From H17-190 sp034435615 (GTDB lineage Bacteria > Chloroflexota > Dehalococcoidia > SM23-28-2 > HRBIN24), in the NCBI GenBank assembly GCA_034435615.1, contig DAOTWZ010000042.1, forward strand, positions 1 to 64,000: a DNA stretch of 64,000 nucleotides, in the 5' to 3' direction. This document shows, one piece after another, positions 51,438 to 59,599 of this stretch (positions within the stretch are counted from its first letter, which is position 1; each line of letters starts with the position of its first letter). The notes beneath the pieces were generated by a model. That model saw nothing but the letters and a program-made list of their open reading frames with translations. It did not search any database and was not told the DNA's origin. The translations under genes and the position numbers were made by a program.

Positions 51438-52261
51438 GCCCGCAGCCGCTCCTCCACCTGGGAGCGAGAGGGGGCGCCGTCCACCCCCTCTTTTTCTATG
51501 ACCAGGGAGGCGGCGGCAGCGGCGAAGCGGGCCGCCGCCCAGGCGTCGGCGCTCTCGTAGAAGCGCACCAGGAAGGCGACGGCGAAGACGTCCCCCGCCC
51601 CCGTGGGGTCCACCACCCGGGCAGGGAAGGCGTCTATGTGACGCCACTCCCCGCGGTGGCAGACCTCAGCTCCCCTCTCCCCCCGCGTGAAGGCGACGAT
51701 GGGGACGCGCTCTGCCCACCGCTCCAGGACGGATGGGGCCTGGGCCGGGTCCAGGTCTTCGTCCGAGAGGAAGAGGGCATCGGCGCGGTCCAGGACGGCG
51801 TCGGCCCCCCAGCGGTCGGGGGGGAGAGGGCGCACCAGCCCCCTCTCGTCCACCTGACGGAGCCACCCCTGGAGGCAGGCGCCCAGGAGGGAGCGGGGGA
51901 AGAGGGTGGCCAGGGCAGGATCCACGTCCCCGGCCACGGGCCCCAGGAGCACCATCTCCGCCTCCCGCAGGTGGTCGGGCACGTCCGGGGGGCCGATGGC
52001 GGGCGCCCGGGCCAGCACCTGCTGGCGACGATGGCCGCTGGCGTCGTACTCGTTGCGGAACCGGGTGGTGACGGGGCTGGGGACGCGGTGGAGGGTCAGG
52101 CCGGGCAGGGTGGGCATCTCTATGGCCGCCGCCGTCAGGACGATGGTCTCCACTCCGAGACGGGCGGCGGTGAGGCCAGCGTAGGCGGCAGTGCCCCCCA
52201 GTCGCCAGCCACCGGGCACCAGGTCCTGGGCCAGATGGCCCACTACCAGGAGGCGGGGCAT
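51413..52261 (-). CDS. PfkB-family carbohydrate kinase
   Basis: This 282-residue ribokinase-like kinase begins RLLVVGHLAQDLV and has GGTAAYAGLTAARLG and the PfkB signature DPTGAGDVFAVAFL with the catalytic Asp. The lack of the usual NxxxA sugar motif leaves the substrate open; the sequence resembles a subgroup annotated only as PfkB. It begins 5 nt after the jag stop on the same strand and may be at the tail of the rpmH operon. Confidence 0.85.
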   Translation of the reverse strand: MPRLLVVGHLAQDLVPGGWRLGGTAAYAGLTAARLGVETIVLTAAAIEMPTLPGLTLHRVPSPVTTRFRNEYDASGHRRQQVLARAPAIGPPDVPDHLREAEMVLLGPVAGDVDPALATLFPRSLLGACLQGWLRQVDERGLVRPLPPDRWGADAVLDRADALFLSDEDLDPAQAPSVLERWAERVPIVAFTRGERGAEVCHRGEWRHIDAFPARVVDPTGAGDVFAVAFLVRFYESADAWAAARFAAAAASLVIEKEGVDGAPSRSQVEERLRAYPDIVCR

Positions 52262-52266
52262 CCCCC

Positions 52267-53010
52267 TCAGATACGACGGCCCTGGTTGCGGTTGCGCCGC
52301 CGGGGCGAGATCATCACCTTGCGGGCCTCGCCGTTGCCGATGCTGGAGGTGACGACGTCGGGGTCGTTCACCAGGGCCAGGTGGACGATGCGGCGCTCGG
52401 CGGCCGGCATCGGCTCCAGGGTGACGGGGCGACCGGTCTGCTTGACTCGCTGGGCCATGCGCTGGGCCAGCCCCCGCAGGGCCTCCTCCCGCCGCCGCTT
52501 GTAGCCCTCCACGTCCACGGAGACGACGACCTTGCTCTGGAACTGGCGGTTGATCATGACGTTCACCAGATACTGGAGGGCGGCGAGGGTGGCCCCCCGG
52601 CGGCCGATGAGGATGCCCAGGTCTTCCCCCGTGACGTCCAAGACGGCGCTGGCGCGGCCGGCGCCGTCGCCCGGGGTCTGGGGGGCGCGCACGGAGACCT
52701 GGACGCTGAGGCCCATGAGGCGCAGCATCTCCTTCAGGTACTCGGCGGCACGGGCCACCTCCGGGGCGTCCGTCCCCTTGACGATGACGGTCCCCTCTTC
52801 CTCCTCTTCCACCTCCACGTCCATGACGGGCGAGGGCTCCAGGGGGACGACCCGCACCCGCGCCTCCTCGCCGCCCAGGCCGAACAGGCCGGGCCGACCG
52901 GCGCTGAGTATCTCTACGCTCACCTGCTCTCGGGTAAGGCCCAGACTGCGCAGGGCCTTTTCGATGGCCTCTTCGACGGTCCTACCGCTTGCCTCGACGC
53001 CTTCGCGCAT
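52267..53010 (-). CDS. jag: RNA-binding protein KhpB/Jag
   Basis: This 247-residue protein has the three Jag domains: Jag-N (about 1-55; SGRTVEEAIEKALRSLGL), a KH domain (about 120-170; DLGILIGRRGATLAALQYLV) and R3H (about 180-235; PAAERRIVHLALVNDPDVVT). It binds RNA and affects cell division and elongation in Gram-positives. Its start overlaps the yidC end by 29 nt, the standard yidC-jag order. Confidence 0.95.
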   Translation of the reverse strand: MREGVEASGRTVEEAIEKALRSLGLTREQVSVEILSAGRPGLFGLGGEEARVRVVPLEPSPVMDVEVEEEEEGTVIVKGTDAPEVARAAEYLKEMLRLMGLSVQVSVRAPQTPGDGAGRASAVLDVTGEDLGILIGRRGATLAALQYLVNVMINRQFQSKVVVSVDVEGYKRRREEALRGLAQRMAQRVKQTGRPVTLEPMPAAERRIVHLALVNDPDVVTSSIGNGEARKVMISPRRRNRNQGRRI

Positions 53011-53956
53011 GGCTCTCCCTCTTGCGTGGCGGTGATGTCCTGACGTCCTCCTGAGGCGCCTCTCTGGACGCCGTCGGCTTGGGCGGCGTCGCTGCCGGGG
53101 TAGGCATCGGCAGCAACACCTGACGCCAGTTTATACCACGAGCGCCGTAAACGAAGTAGCTTATGAATACTGAGATGACATTGCTCACCAACCAGTAGAG
53201 GCCAAGGCCGCTGGGCACCAACAGGGTGAACCAGACGAACATCAGGGGCATCATCCAGGTGAGCATCTGGTTCATCTGCTGCTGTTCGCGGCTGGTGACC
53301 GTGGTGGGGGCGGTGCTCACCCGCTGCTGCAGGTAGGTGGTGACGCCCACCAATATGGGCAGAATGAAGGTGGCGTCCGGCTGGCCCAGGTGCAGCCACA
53401 GAAACCGCTGCTCCAGGGGCAGGGAATCGTAGAGGTACCGCCAGGGATAGAGCCGCTGGGAGAGGCCGACGATGGCCTCCGGCACGTCCCGCACCATGAG
53501 GTTGAGAGCGTGGTAGAGGGCGATCCATACCGGAAACTGTACCAACATGGGGAGCAGGCAGCCCAGAGGGTTAACCCCAGCCTCGCGGTAGAGCTTGAGG
53601 GTCTCTTCCTGCCGCCGTTTGGGGTCTTTGTATTTCCTCTGGATCTCCTGCAGGCGAGGCTGCAGGGCGGTCATGGCCCGGGTGGACTGGAACTGGCGTA
53701 TGGTGAGGGGGAGGGTGACCAGCCTCATGAAGACGGTGAAGACGATGATGGCCACCCCGAAGGCCCCCAGGAAGGCGTTGTTGAAGAGGATGAGCAGGTT
53801 TATCAGGGGGTTGACGAAGAAGGCGTCCCAGGGGTTGTAGCCCAGGGAGCCGGCGATGAATATCGCCCCGGTGATGAGGGCCATGAGGATGACGGGCAGG
53901 CGCTGGCCCAGGGTGGGACGCAGGCCCCCGGCGGAAGGCTCTCTCTGAGCGCTCAT
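52982..53956 (-). CDS. yidC: Membrane protein insertase YidC/OxaI
   Basis: This 324-residue insertase has the Gram-positive type layout: five membrane segments and no large periplasmic domain. It has QSTRAMTALQPRLQEIQRKY, then NPLGCLLPMLVQFPVWIALY (the conserved core), LPILVGVTTYLQQ and a basic C-terminal tail. The tail RKRESHARRRRGKR suits ribosome binding. No lipobox is seen. Its ATG overlaps the stop of the beta-propeller gene. Confidence 0.95.
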   Translation of the reverse strand: MSAQREPSAGGLRPTLGQRLPVILMALITGAIFIAGSLGYNPWDAFFVNPLINLLILFNNAFLGAFGVAIIVFTVFMRLVTLPLTIRQFQSTRAMTALQPRLQEIQRKYKDPKRRQEETLKLYREAGVNPLGCLLPMLVQFPVWIALYHALNLMVRDVPEAIVGLSQRLYPWRYLYDSLPLEQRFLWLHLGQPDATFILPILVGVTTYLQQRVSTAPTTVTSREQQQMNQMLTWMMPLMFVWFTLLVPSGLGLYWLVSNVISVFISYFVYGARGINWRQVLLPMPTPAATPPKPTASREAPQEDVRTSPPRKRESHARRRRGKR

Positions 53957-55122
53957 GATGGCTGCACCACGCGGCTGAGAGCGCCGCTGGCCGGGTCCAG
54001 CCGGTAGAGGCCGCCGGGCTGGGTGTTGACGAGGGCCGCGCCATCGATAGGGGCGGGGGAGGCGAGGACGGTGGCCCCTATCTCCACCGGCCCCCATCTG
54101 GGAGAGCCAGAGGCGGGGTCCAGGCCGTAGGCCTGGCCGTCCCGGTTGATGGCGATCAGGACGCCCGGGCCGCTGGCCAGGAGCGGTCGGGCGCGCACTG
54201 GCTGCTGGACGTCCTGGGTCCAGAGGAGCTGTCCATCCGTCAGCCGCAGGGCATAGAGGCGGCCGTCCAGGTTGGCGGCGTAGACGGTGCCCCCGGCCAC
54301 CACGGGGGCGGCCCAGAACCAGTTGTCGGCGCGGAAGGGCTCGGCCCAGGCGGGAGCGCGCGTCCTCACATCAATAGCGTAAAGCCTGCGGTCGAATCCG
54401 CCAACCAAGAGGAGGCCATCGGCCAGGACGGGGTCGGAGATGAGGCCCCCTCTGGCCTCGTAACGCCAGAGCTCCCGCCCCGTGGCCAGGTCCACGGCGT
54501 AGAGGTGGCGGTCCAGGGAGACGATGTAGGCCACGCCCTGGTCGATGAGGGGCCGTGCCCAGACGCCCTTGCCGGTCTGGAAGGGCCAGCCCGGCCTGGG
54601 GCGACCGGTGGCCGGGTCCAGGCCGTAGACGCGGCCATCGTCCGAGGGGACGAGGAGGATGCCGGCCGTCTCGTCCAGGGCCAGGCCGCCGATGATGGGG
54701 CCGCCGGTATCGAAGGTCCAGAGGCAATCGCCTGTCTGGCGGTCCAGGGCGTAGACGCGGCTGTCATAGGCGCCCAGGTAGACGGTGCTGGCGGTGACCA
54801 CGGGGGCGCCGTATATGGCCTGGAGGCGCAGGTCGCCCACCTCCTCGCCCGTCTCGGCGTCCGGGCAGCGGCTGTCGGACTCGGGGAAGCGCCAGAGCTG
54901 TCGCCAGCTTCCGGCCTCCAGAGCACTGAGGCGTCCCGCCTCCAGGCTGACGATGACCTGCTGCTGGGCGGGCACCGGGGGCGCCCAGCCCACGGGGCTG
55001 GCCACCTGGGCGCAGCCGCTGGCTACTGCCCCCAGGGCGATGGCAGCCAGGGCCGCCAGGACGCCCGTGCGGCGGCCGGCGCGCGGTCCTCTTCGGTGGC
55101 TAGGGGACAGGGTCGTATCCAC
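53953..55122 (-). CDS. PQQ-like beta-propeller lipoprotein
   Basis: This protein of about 389 residues has an N-terminal basic region and hydrophobic segment ending ALGAVASGC, a probable lipobox with Cys at about 37. It is followed by PQQ-like propeller repeats (for example VYLGAYDSRVYALDRQTGDC, VYGLDPATGR, LYAVDLATGRELWRYE, LYAIDVRTRAP, LYALRLTDGQLLWTQD). It resembles BamB in fold. Its place between yidD and yidC, with overlaps on both sides, is unusual and suggests a role in membrane or secreted protein biogenesis. The start is GTG within the yidD end. Confidence 0.85.
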   Translation of the reverse strand: MDTTLSPSHRRGPRAGRRTGVLAALAAIALGAVASGCAQVASPVGWAPPVPAQQQVIVSLEAGRLSALEAGSWRQLWRFPESDSRCPDAETGEEVGDLRLQAIYGAPVVTASTVYLGAYDSRVYALDRQTGDCLWTFDTGGPIIGGLALDETAGILLVPSDDGRVYGLDPATGRPRPGWPFQTGKGVWARPLIDQGVAYIVSLDRHLYAVDLATGRELWRYEARGGLISDPVLADGLLLVGGFDRRLYAIDVRTRAPAWAEPFRADNWFWAAPVVAGGTVYAANLDGRLYALRLTDGQLLWTQDVQQPVRARPLLASGPGVLIAINRDGQAYGLDPASGSPRWGPVEIGATVLASPAPIDGAALVNTQPGGLYRLDPASGALSRVVQPS

Positions 55123-55309
55123 CGGGGTGCCAGGGATGACAGCGGAGGAGCCGCCAGAGCGTGAGAAGCCCTCCCTTAAGGACACCGTGCCGCTCCACCG
55201 CCTCCCGGCCGTACTGGGAGCAGGTGGGCAAGAAGCGGCAGGAGGGGGGCCTCAGGGGGGAGACCCACCGCTGGTAGAAGGTGATACCCGTCAGGACTAT
55301 CCGTTTCAT
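55100..55309 (-). CDS. yidD: Membrane protein insertion efficiency factor YidD
   Basis: This 69-residue protein has the family pattern: ITFYQRWVSPLRPPSCRFLP then TCSQYGREAVERHG, closing RLLRCHPWHPGGYDPVP. It helps YidC insert membrane proteins. The ATG overlaps the rnpA stop by 4 nt, and the end overlaps the lipoprotein start. Confidence 0.96.
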   Translation of the reverse strand: MKRIVLTGITFYQRWVSPLRPPSCRFLPTCSQYGREAVERHGVLKGGLLTLWRLLRCHPWHPGGYDPVP

Positions 55310-55650
55310 CGTTCGCTGCCCGCCTCACCCGGAGGCGGGGCTACCCCCGCCCTCGAGAGGAGGCGCAGGGCCGAGCGCTTCAGGGTGTGGTAATCGGCAG
55401 CGGCGGCGGCCGGGCGGGCGATGACGACTATGTCCCAGCCGGGGCGCAACTCCAGAAGGCGTATCCCCTCCCGCAGACGACGCTTCACCTTGTTGCGCAC
55501 CACAGCCTTGCCGACCCGCTTGCCAGCGACGAAGCCGAACCGGTTGTAGGGCAGGCCGTTGGGCAGGACTCGTACCACCAGAAGGTCATCGCTGTAGGCG
55601 CGGCCCCGTCGGAAGACCTCATCGAAGGCGCGGCGTCCGCGGAGCCGCAT
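55306..55650 (-). CDS. rnpA: Ribonuclease P protein component
   Basis: This RnpA of 114 residues has MRLRGRRAFDEVFRRGRAY at the start and the RNR signature in FVAGKRVGKAVVRNKVKRRL. It assists RNase P RNA in tRNA 5' maturation. A GTG four codons upstream (55662) with GAGGGGG close by may be the true start. It follows rpmH by 19 nt or less. Confidence 0.94.
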   Translation of the reverse strand: MRLRGRRAFDEVFRRGRAYSDDLLVVRVLPNGLPYNRFGFVAGKRVGKAVVRNKVKRRLREGIRLLELRPGWDIVVIARPAAAAADYHTLKRSALRLLSRAGVAPPPGEAGSER

Positions 55651-55669
55651 CAGCCCGGCCACGGCCCCC

Positions 55670-55807
55670 TCAGACGGCGAGCCGCCACCTCCCCTTGAGG
55701 CGTCGCCGCTTGAGGACGGCCCGTCCGCCCCTGGTCCGGTTGCGGGCCAGGAAGCCATGCCGCCGCTGGCGACGCCGGTTCTTGGGCTGATAGGTACGCT
55801 TGGGCAA
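55670..55807 (-). CDS. rpmH: 50S ribosomal protein L34
   Basis: This 45-residue, very basic protein has the L34 pattern: PKRTYQPKNRRRQRRHGFLA then RNRTRGGRAVLKRRRLKGR. The start is TTG, with AGGAGG 6 nt upstream. It is the first gene of the rpmH-rnpA-yidD-lipoprotein-yidC-jag operon. Confidence 0.96.
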   Translation of the reverse strand: MPKRTYQPKNRRRQRRHGFLARNRTRGGRAVLKRRRLKGRWRLAV

Positions 55808-55857
55808 GAGTGCCTCCTTACGCCACCAGGAACGTCCCTACAGGCGAGGCATGGCCC

Positions 55858-55886
55858 ATTATAAGTCCCGCTGTCGGGAGGGTCAA
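55858..55886 (-). promoter_or_regulatory. Near-consensus promoter of rpmH operon
   Basis: On the minus strand TTGACC and TATAAT are separated by exactly 17 bp. This is the best sigma-70 promoter in the window, fitting a ribosomal protein operon. The leader is about 45 nt. Confidence 0.85.
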
Positions 55887-55897
55887 ACCGGCCCTCG

Positions 55898-55926
55898 TTG
55901 ACAGCCCCCGTAGCCAGTGTTACCCT
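55898..55926 (+). promoter_or_regulatory. Divergent promoter for 55963 gene
   Basis: TTGACA at 55898-55903 and TACCCT at 55921-55926 are 17 bp apart on the plus strand. The -35 boxes of this and the rpmH promoter lie only 11 bp apart, back to back. Confidence 0.7.
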
Positions 55927-55962
55927 GTAGCCGGACCGCCCGGCCCCCGGGGTGAGCCTCCC

Positions 55963-56445
55963 ATGGACGTCATCCGCTGCACCGTAATAGACGAGAAGGG
56001 GGCCGTCAGCTTCATCGCCCACGCCGATGTCCTGCCAGCCCTGGTGGCCGCCTGCGCCAACAACCCCTCCTCTGTGGAGGAGCTCCTGGACGGGGCGGAG
56101 AACTACTACCGCAACCTCAAGGACTACGTTCTCTCCGGCCTGGCCGTCTTCGACGAGCAGAACACGCCGGAGAGCCGCGAGGCCATCCGGGCCGCCCTGC
56201 GCAGCCTGCCCCCCCACCAGCAGCCCGTCTTCCGGGTAGTGGACGAGGACACGCAGGAGGCTAGCCTGCGGCCGGTGAAGGCGGGCGCGGTGGTTTTCAA
56301 CCTGCGGGCCAAGCGCATCATCCAGATCGTCAACACCTACCGGGAGATAAAGCGCTCCGGCTACGCACGGGTCTTCGACGGCGAGGGCTTCACGCGGCGG
56401 GTCTTCCGCTACCGCCTCCCCGAGGAATGGGCGCTGGTGCCCTAG
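55963..56445 (+). CDS. Unknown protein
   Basis: This 160-residue soluble protein has a helical first half (IAHADVLPALVAACANNPSS, LLDGAENYYRNLKDYVLSG) and a strand-rich second half ending AKRIIQIVNTYREIKRSGYA then RVFRYRLPEEWALVP. I do not recognise a family. It has its own near-consensus promoter divergent from rpmH, which suggests steady expression. The ATG at 55963 follows GGGGTGAG. Confidence 0.75.
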   Translation: MDVIRCTVIDEKGAVSFIAHADVLPALVAACANNPSSVEELLDGAENYYRNLKDYVLSGLAVFDEQNTPESREAIRAALRSLPPHQQPVFRVVDEDTQEASLRPVKAGAVVFNLRAKRIIQIVNTYREIKRSGYARVFDGEGFTRRVFRYRLPEEWALVP

Positions 56446-56567
56446 GGGAGGCCGCCCGACGGCTGTCGGGCAGGAAGCGCCGCGAGGGCGAAGGGCCTCT
56501 CTCCTCACGGCCACGAAAGGAACCTCGCGCCTACCGGAGGCGTTAACTCTAGGGTAGAGGTGAGTCA

Positions 56568-57785
56568 GTGGCTTACGAGTCGGAAGCCCTTCCCTGGCCG
56601 GGACGTCCCCTGTGGGCGGAGATAGACCTGGACGCTCTCGCCAGCAACGTCCAGGCCCTGAAGCGACGGGTGCAGGGGGCCCAGCTCCTGGCGGTGGTGA
56701 AGGCCAACGCCTACGGCCACGGCGCCGTTGGGGTGGCCCGGGCCGCTCTGCAGGCGGGGGCCGATGGCCTGGCCGTCATCTGCCTGGAGGAGGCGGAGGA
56801 GCTGCGCCGGGCTGGTGTGGAGGCCCCCATCCTGGTGATGGGAGCCAGTCACCCCGGGCAGGCGCGCCGGCTGGTGGAGCTGAGGGTGACCCCCACCGTG
56901 GCCGACCGTGAGATGGCGCTGGCCCTGGCCCGGGCCGCCCACGAGGTGGGAACGGTGCAGCCCGTCCACATCAAGGTGGACACGGGGCTGAACCGCTACG
57001 GCCTGCGACCGCAGGAGGCCATCGCCCTGGCGGAGTCCCTGCGGGAGGTGGGCGCTCTGAAGGTGGAGGGGCTCTTCACCCACTTCGCCAGCGCTGAGGA
57101 GGGGGACAAGACCTTCACCCTAGCACAGTACCGCGCCTTCCTGACGGTGGCCCGGCGGCTGGACTGGGTGCCGGTGCGCCACGTCTCCAACACGGCCACC
57201 ATTCTGGACATGCCCGAGATGAGCCTGGAGATGGTGCGGCCGGGCATCGGCCTCTACGGGTATTCGCCGCGAGGCATCGGCGACAGCGCCGGGCTGCGGC
57301 CGGTGCTGAGCCTCAAGAGCCGCCTCCTCCGCCTGACCCGTCTCAAGCCCGGCGAATCGGTGAGCTACGGTCGCACCTGGCGGGCGCAACGGCCCAGCAC
57401 CATCGGCCTGGTGGCCTGTGGCTACGCCGACGGCCTGCCGCGTCTCCTGTCCAATCGGGGCTGGGTGCTGGTGCGAGGGCGACGGGTGCCCATCGTCGGA
57501 CGTATCTGCATGGACATGTGCATGGTGGACGTCACCGAGGTCCCTGGTGTACAGATAGGAGATGAAGTAGTGATCATTGGGAAACAGGGGATGGAGCAGA
57601 TAACAGCAGACGAGATCGCCGAGGCGTGCGGCACCATCAGCTATGAGATCCTGTGCGGCATCGGCCTGCGCGTCCCCCGCATCTTCCTTCGTCAGGGCCA
57701 GGTGGTAGAGGTGGAGGCGCGGCTGGGAGCGTCCCCAGCGGGGACGCCCGTACCGGGCGGCGTGGGGAGCCTCTCCCAGACATGA
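56568..57785 (+). CDS. alr: Alanine racemase
   Basis: This 405-residue PLP enzyme makes D-alanine for peptidoglycan. The PLP lysine K45 is in AVVKANAYGHGA; other marks are IKVDTGLNRYGLRP, FTHFASAEE, VRPGIGLYGYSP, the catalytic Tyr in VSYGRTW, and GRICMDMCMVDVT. The start is GTG with GAGGTGAG upstream. It overlaps the LCP gene by 4 nt. Confidence 0.97.
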   Translation: MAYESEALPWPGRPLWAEIDLDALASNVQALKRRVQGAQLLAVVKANAYGHGAVGVARAALQAGADGLAVICLEEAEELRRAGVEAPILVMGASHPGQARRLVELRVTPTVADREMALALARAAHEVGTVQPVHIKVDTGLNRYGLRPQEAIALAESLREVGALKVEGLFTHFASAEEGDKTFTLAQYRAFLTVARRLDWVPVRHVSNTATILDMPEMSLEMVRPGIGLYGYSPRGIGDSAGLRPVLSLKSRLLRLTRLKPGESVSYGRTWRAQRPSTIGLVACGYADGLPRLLSNRGWVLVRGRRVPIVGRICMDMCMVDVTEVPGVQIGDEVVIIGKQGMEQITADEIAEACGTISYEILCGIGLRVPRIFLRQGQVVEVEARLGASPAGTPVPGGVGSLSQT

Positions 57786-59170
57786 GCACGTCAGCGCCGC
57801 GCCGACCAGCCAGCAGGAACAGCGCCGGGGAGGGCAGCCGTTACAGCCCTCTGGTGGTCTTCGGCATCGCCCTCTTCGCCATGCTGACCTTCTACGGGGT
57901 GCTGGCCGTGGCCTCCCGCCTGGACGACTACTTCCTCCCCGGCAATCAGCTCAAGCTGGGGCCGCTGGGCATGCTGCCGGGGGTGGACGCCGGCGACGAG
58001 CCGGAGGCGGCCACCATCGAACAGCGCATCAACGTCCTCCTGCTGGGGCTGGACCGCCGGCCCGATGACCCGCCCAACGCTGCCACCCGCACCGACACGG
58101 TGGCCATAGTCTCCATCGACCCCTACAGCAACACGGCGGGGGTGCTGAGCATACCCCGCGACCTCTGGGTGGAGATACCGGACGGACGCGGCGGCTTCTT
58201 CCCTCAGCGCATCAACGTGGCCTACGAGTTCGGCGAGGCCGGGGTGGTGAACTACCCGGGCGGGGGCATCGCCCTCATCAAGGACACCATCAAACACAAC
58301 TTCGGCATCAACATAGACCACTATGTGATTCTGGACTTTCAGAACTTCGTGGAGATCGTGGACACCCTGGGCGGCATAGAGGTGGATGTGCCGGAGTACG
58401 TGTACGACCCGGCCTACAACGATTGCAACCGCTGTCCCTATCAGTTCGTGGAGTTCGAGCCGGGCCCCCAGCAAATGGACGGCTGGCACGCCCTGGCCTA
58501 CGCCCGCATCCGTTACGGCTCCGACGACCTGCGCCGCATCGAGCGGCAGCAACAGGTGATGCTGGCCATCTTCCAGAAGGCGACGAGCCTGGGCATCCTC
58601 ACCAACCCCAGCCGCGTCAAGTCCCTGTACGACCAGTTCAACAACTCGGTGAAGACGGACGTGAGCGCCGCCCGGGCGCTGGGGCTGGCCCTGAAGGCGA
58701 GGGAGATCCCTCTGGAGCGGGTGCGCATGCTCTCTCTGAGGGACGCCGTCTACAGCTTCGTCACCGACGACGGCGCCTCGGTGTTGGGCTGGGACGAGGA
58801 GAAGGTGCAGCAGATAGTGGCTCGCCTCTTCCTGGACGGCCAGGTGGAGGCGGAGGCGGCCCGCATCGAGGTGCAGAACGGGGCGGGCATACCGGGTCTG
58901 GCCACCCAGGTGTCAGGGCTGCTGATGGGGAAGGGGCTGCCCGAGGACTGGGTCTCCACGGCCCTCAGCCCCAACAGCGGCGTGGCGCGGACGGTCATCT
59001 ACAACCTGGGAGGCAAGCAGTATACGGCCCGCAAGCTGGCGGAATGGCTCGGCCTCCCCGGCGACCGTGTGGTGAGCGACCCCGCGCAGGCGCCAGCGCC
59101 GGTGAACGGTCCGGCCGACATCATCGTCCTGCTGGGGACGGACGCCCGCACCCTGGCCAGCGGCGGCTAG
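57782..59170 (+). CDS. LytR/CpsA/Psr-family cell-wall ligase
   Basis: This 462-residue protein has a short cytoplasmic part, one membrane helix (LVVFGIALFAMLTFYGVLAV) and an LCP domain with NVLLLGLDRRPDD, TDTVAIVSIDP, GVLSIPRDLWVEIP, ALAYARIRYGSDDLRRIERQ. A C-terminal LytR_C domain (about 375-455; RIEVQNGAGIPGLATQVSGL) follows. LCP enzymes attach polymers to peptidoglycan from undecaprenyl carriers. The ATG overlaps the alr stop, linking the two wall genes. Confidence 0.95.
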   Translation: MSTSAPRRPASRNSAGEGSRYSPLVVFGIALFAMLTFYGVLAVASRLDDYFLPGNQLKLGPLGMLPGVDAGDEPEAATIEQRINVLLLGLDRRPDDPPNAATRTDTVAIVSIDPYSNTAGVLSIPRDLWVEIPDGRGGFFPQRINVAYEFGEAGVVNYPGGGIALIKDTIKHNFGINIDHYVILDFQNFVEIVDTLGGIEVDVPEYVYDPAYNDCNRCPYQFVEFEPGPQQMDGWHALAYARIRYGSDDLRRIERQQQVMLAIFQKATSLGILTNPSRVKSLYDQFNNSVKTDVSAARALGLALKAREIPLERVRMLSLRDAVYSFVTDDGASVLGWDEEKVQQIVARLFLDGQVEAEAARIEVQNGAGIPGLATQVSGLLMGKGLPEDWVSTALSPNSGVARTVIYNLGGKQYTARKLAEWLGLPGDRVVSDPAQAPAPVNGPADIIVLLGTDARTLASGG

Positions 59171-59180
59171 ACGGAACCCC

Positions 59181-59519
59181 CTAGCCGAACCAGTCCTGCA
59201 GCCGCATCAGGACGTTCAGGTCGCCGCTGAAGGTGAGCTGGCCGCTCATGAAGGCCGAGGCGCCGTCCATCTCTCGCCGCACGATCTTCAGCCAGACCTC
59301 GGAAGGGGTATAGATGGTGACCTGGGGATTGTCCGCCGTCCCTTCCTGGACACGGCACTGGCCCTGGTCTATGGTGACAGTCCAGTTGCCGGGCTCGGCC
59401 CCCGTGAAGTTGAACTGGATGACGGCGGTCACCCCCTGCGCACGCTCGGCATGGAAGGCCTCCGGCATACGCTCCATAGCCTCACGGACGGAGGTGGGAA
59501 GAGGCCGTTCCTGGGCCAT
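59181..59519 (-). CDS. SCP2 sterol-binding domain protein
   Basis: This 112-residue single SCP2 domain has a first helix SVREAMERMPEAFHAERA, then a strand pair AVIQFNFTGAEPGNWTVTID, PQVTIYTPSEVWLKI and a closing AFMSGQLTFSGDLNVLMRLQ. SCP2 folds have a hydrophobic tunnel for lipids or acyl-CoA. It is convergent with the LCP gene; the ligand is unknown. Confidence 0.9.
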   Translation of the reverse strand: MAQERPLPTSVREAMERMPEAFHAERAQGVTAVIQFNFTGAEPGNWTVTIDQGQCRVQEGTADNPQVTIYTPSEVWLKIVRREMDGASAFMSGQLTFSGDLNVLMRLQDWFG

Positions 59520-59599
59520 GACGTCCCTCCGTAGCTTAGCGGTTGCTCGTCTAGGATGCGCTTAGAATAGCACCCGGCGGGCGCCCCCGTCCATATGCC

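Noticed and set aside
55670..55962. Chromosomal replication origin near rpmH
   Set aside because: No dnaA gene or cluster of DnaA boxes is seen; the gap holds only the two divergent promoters.
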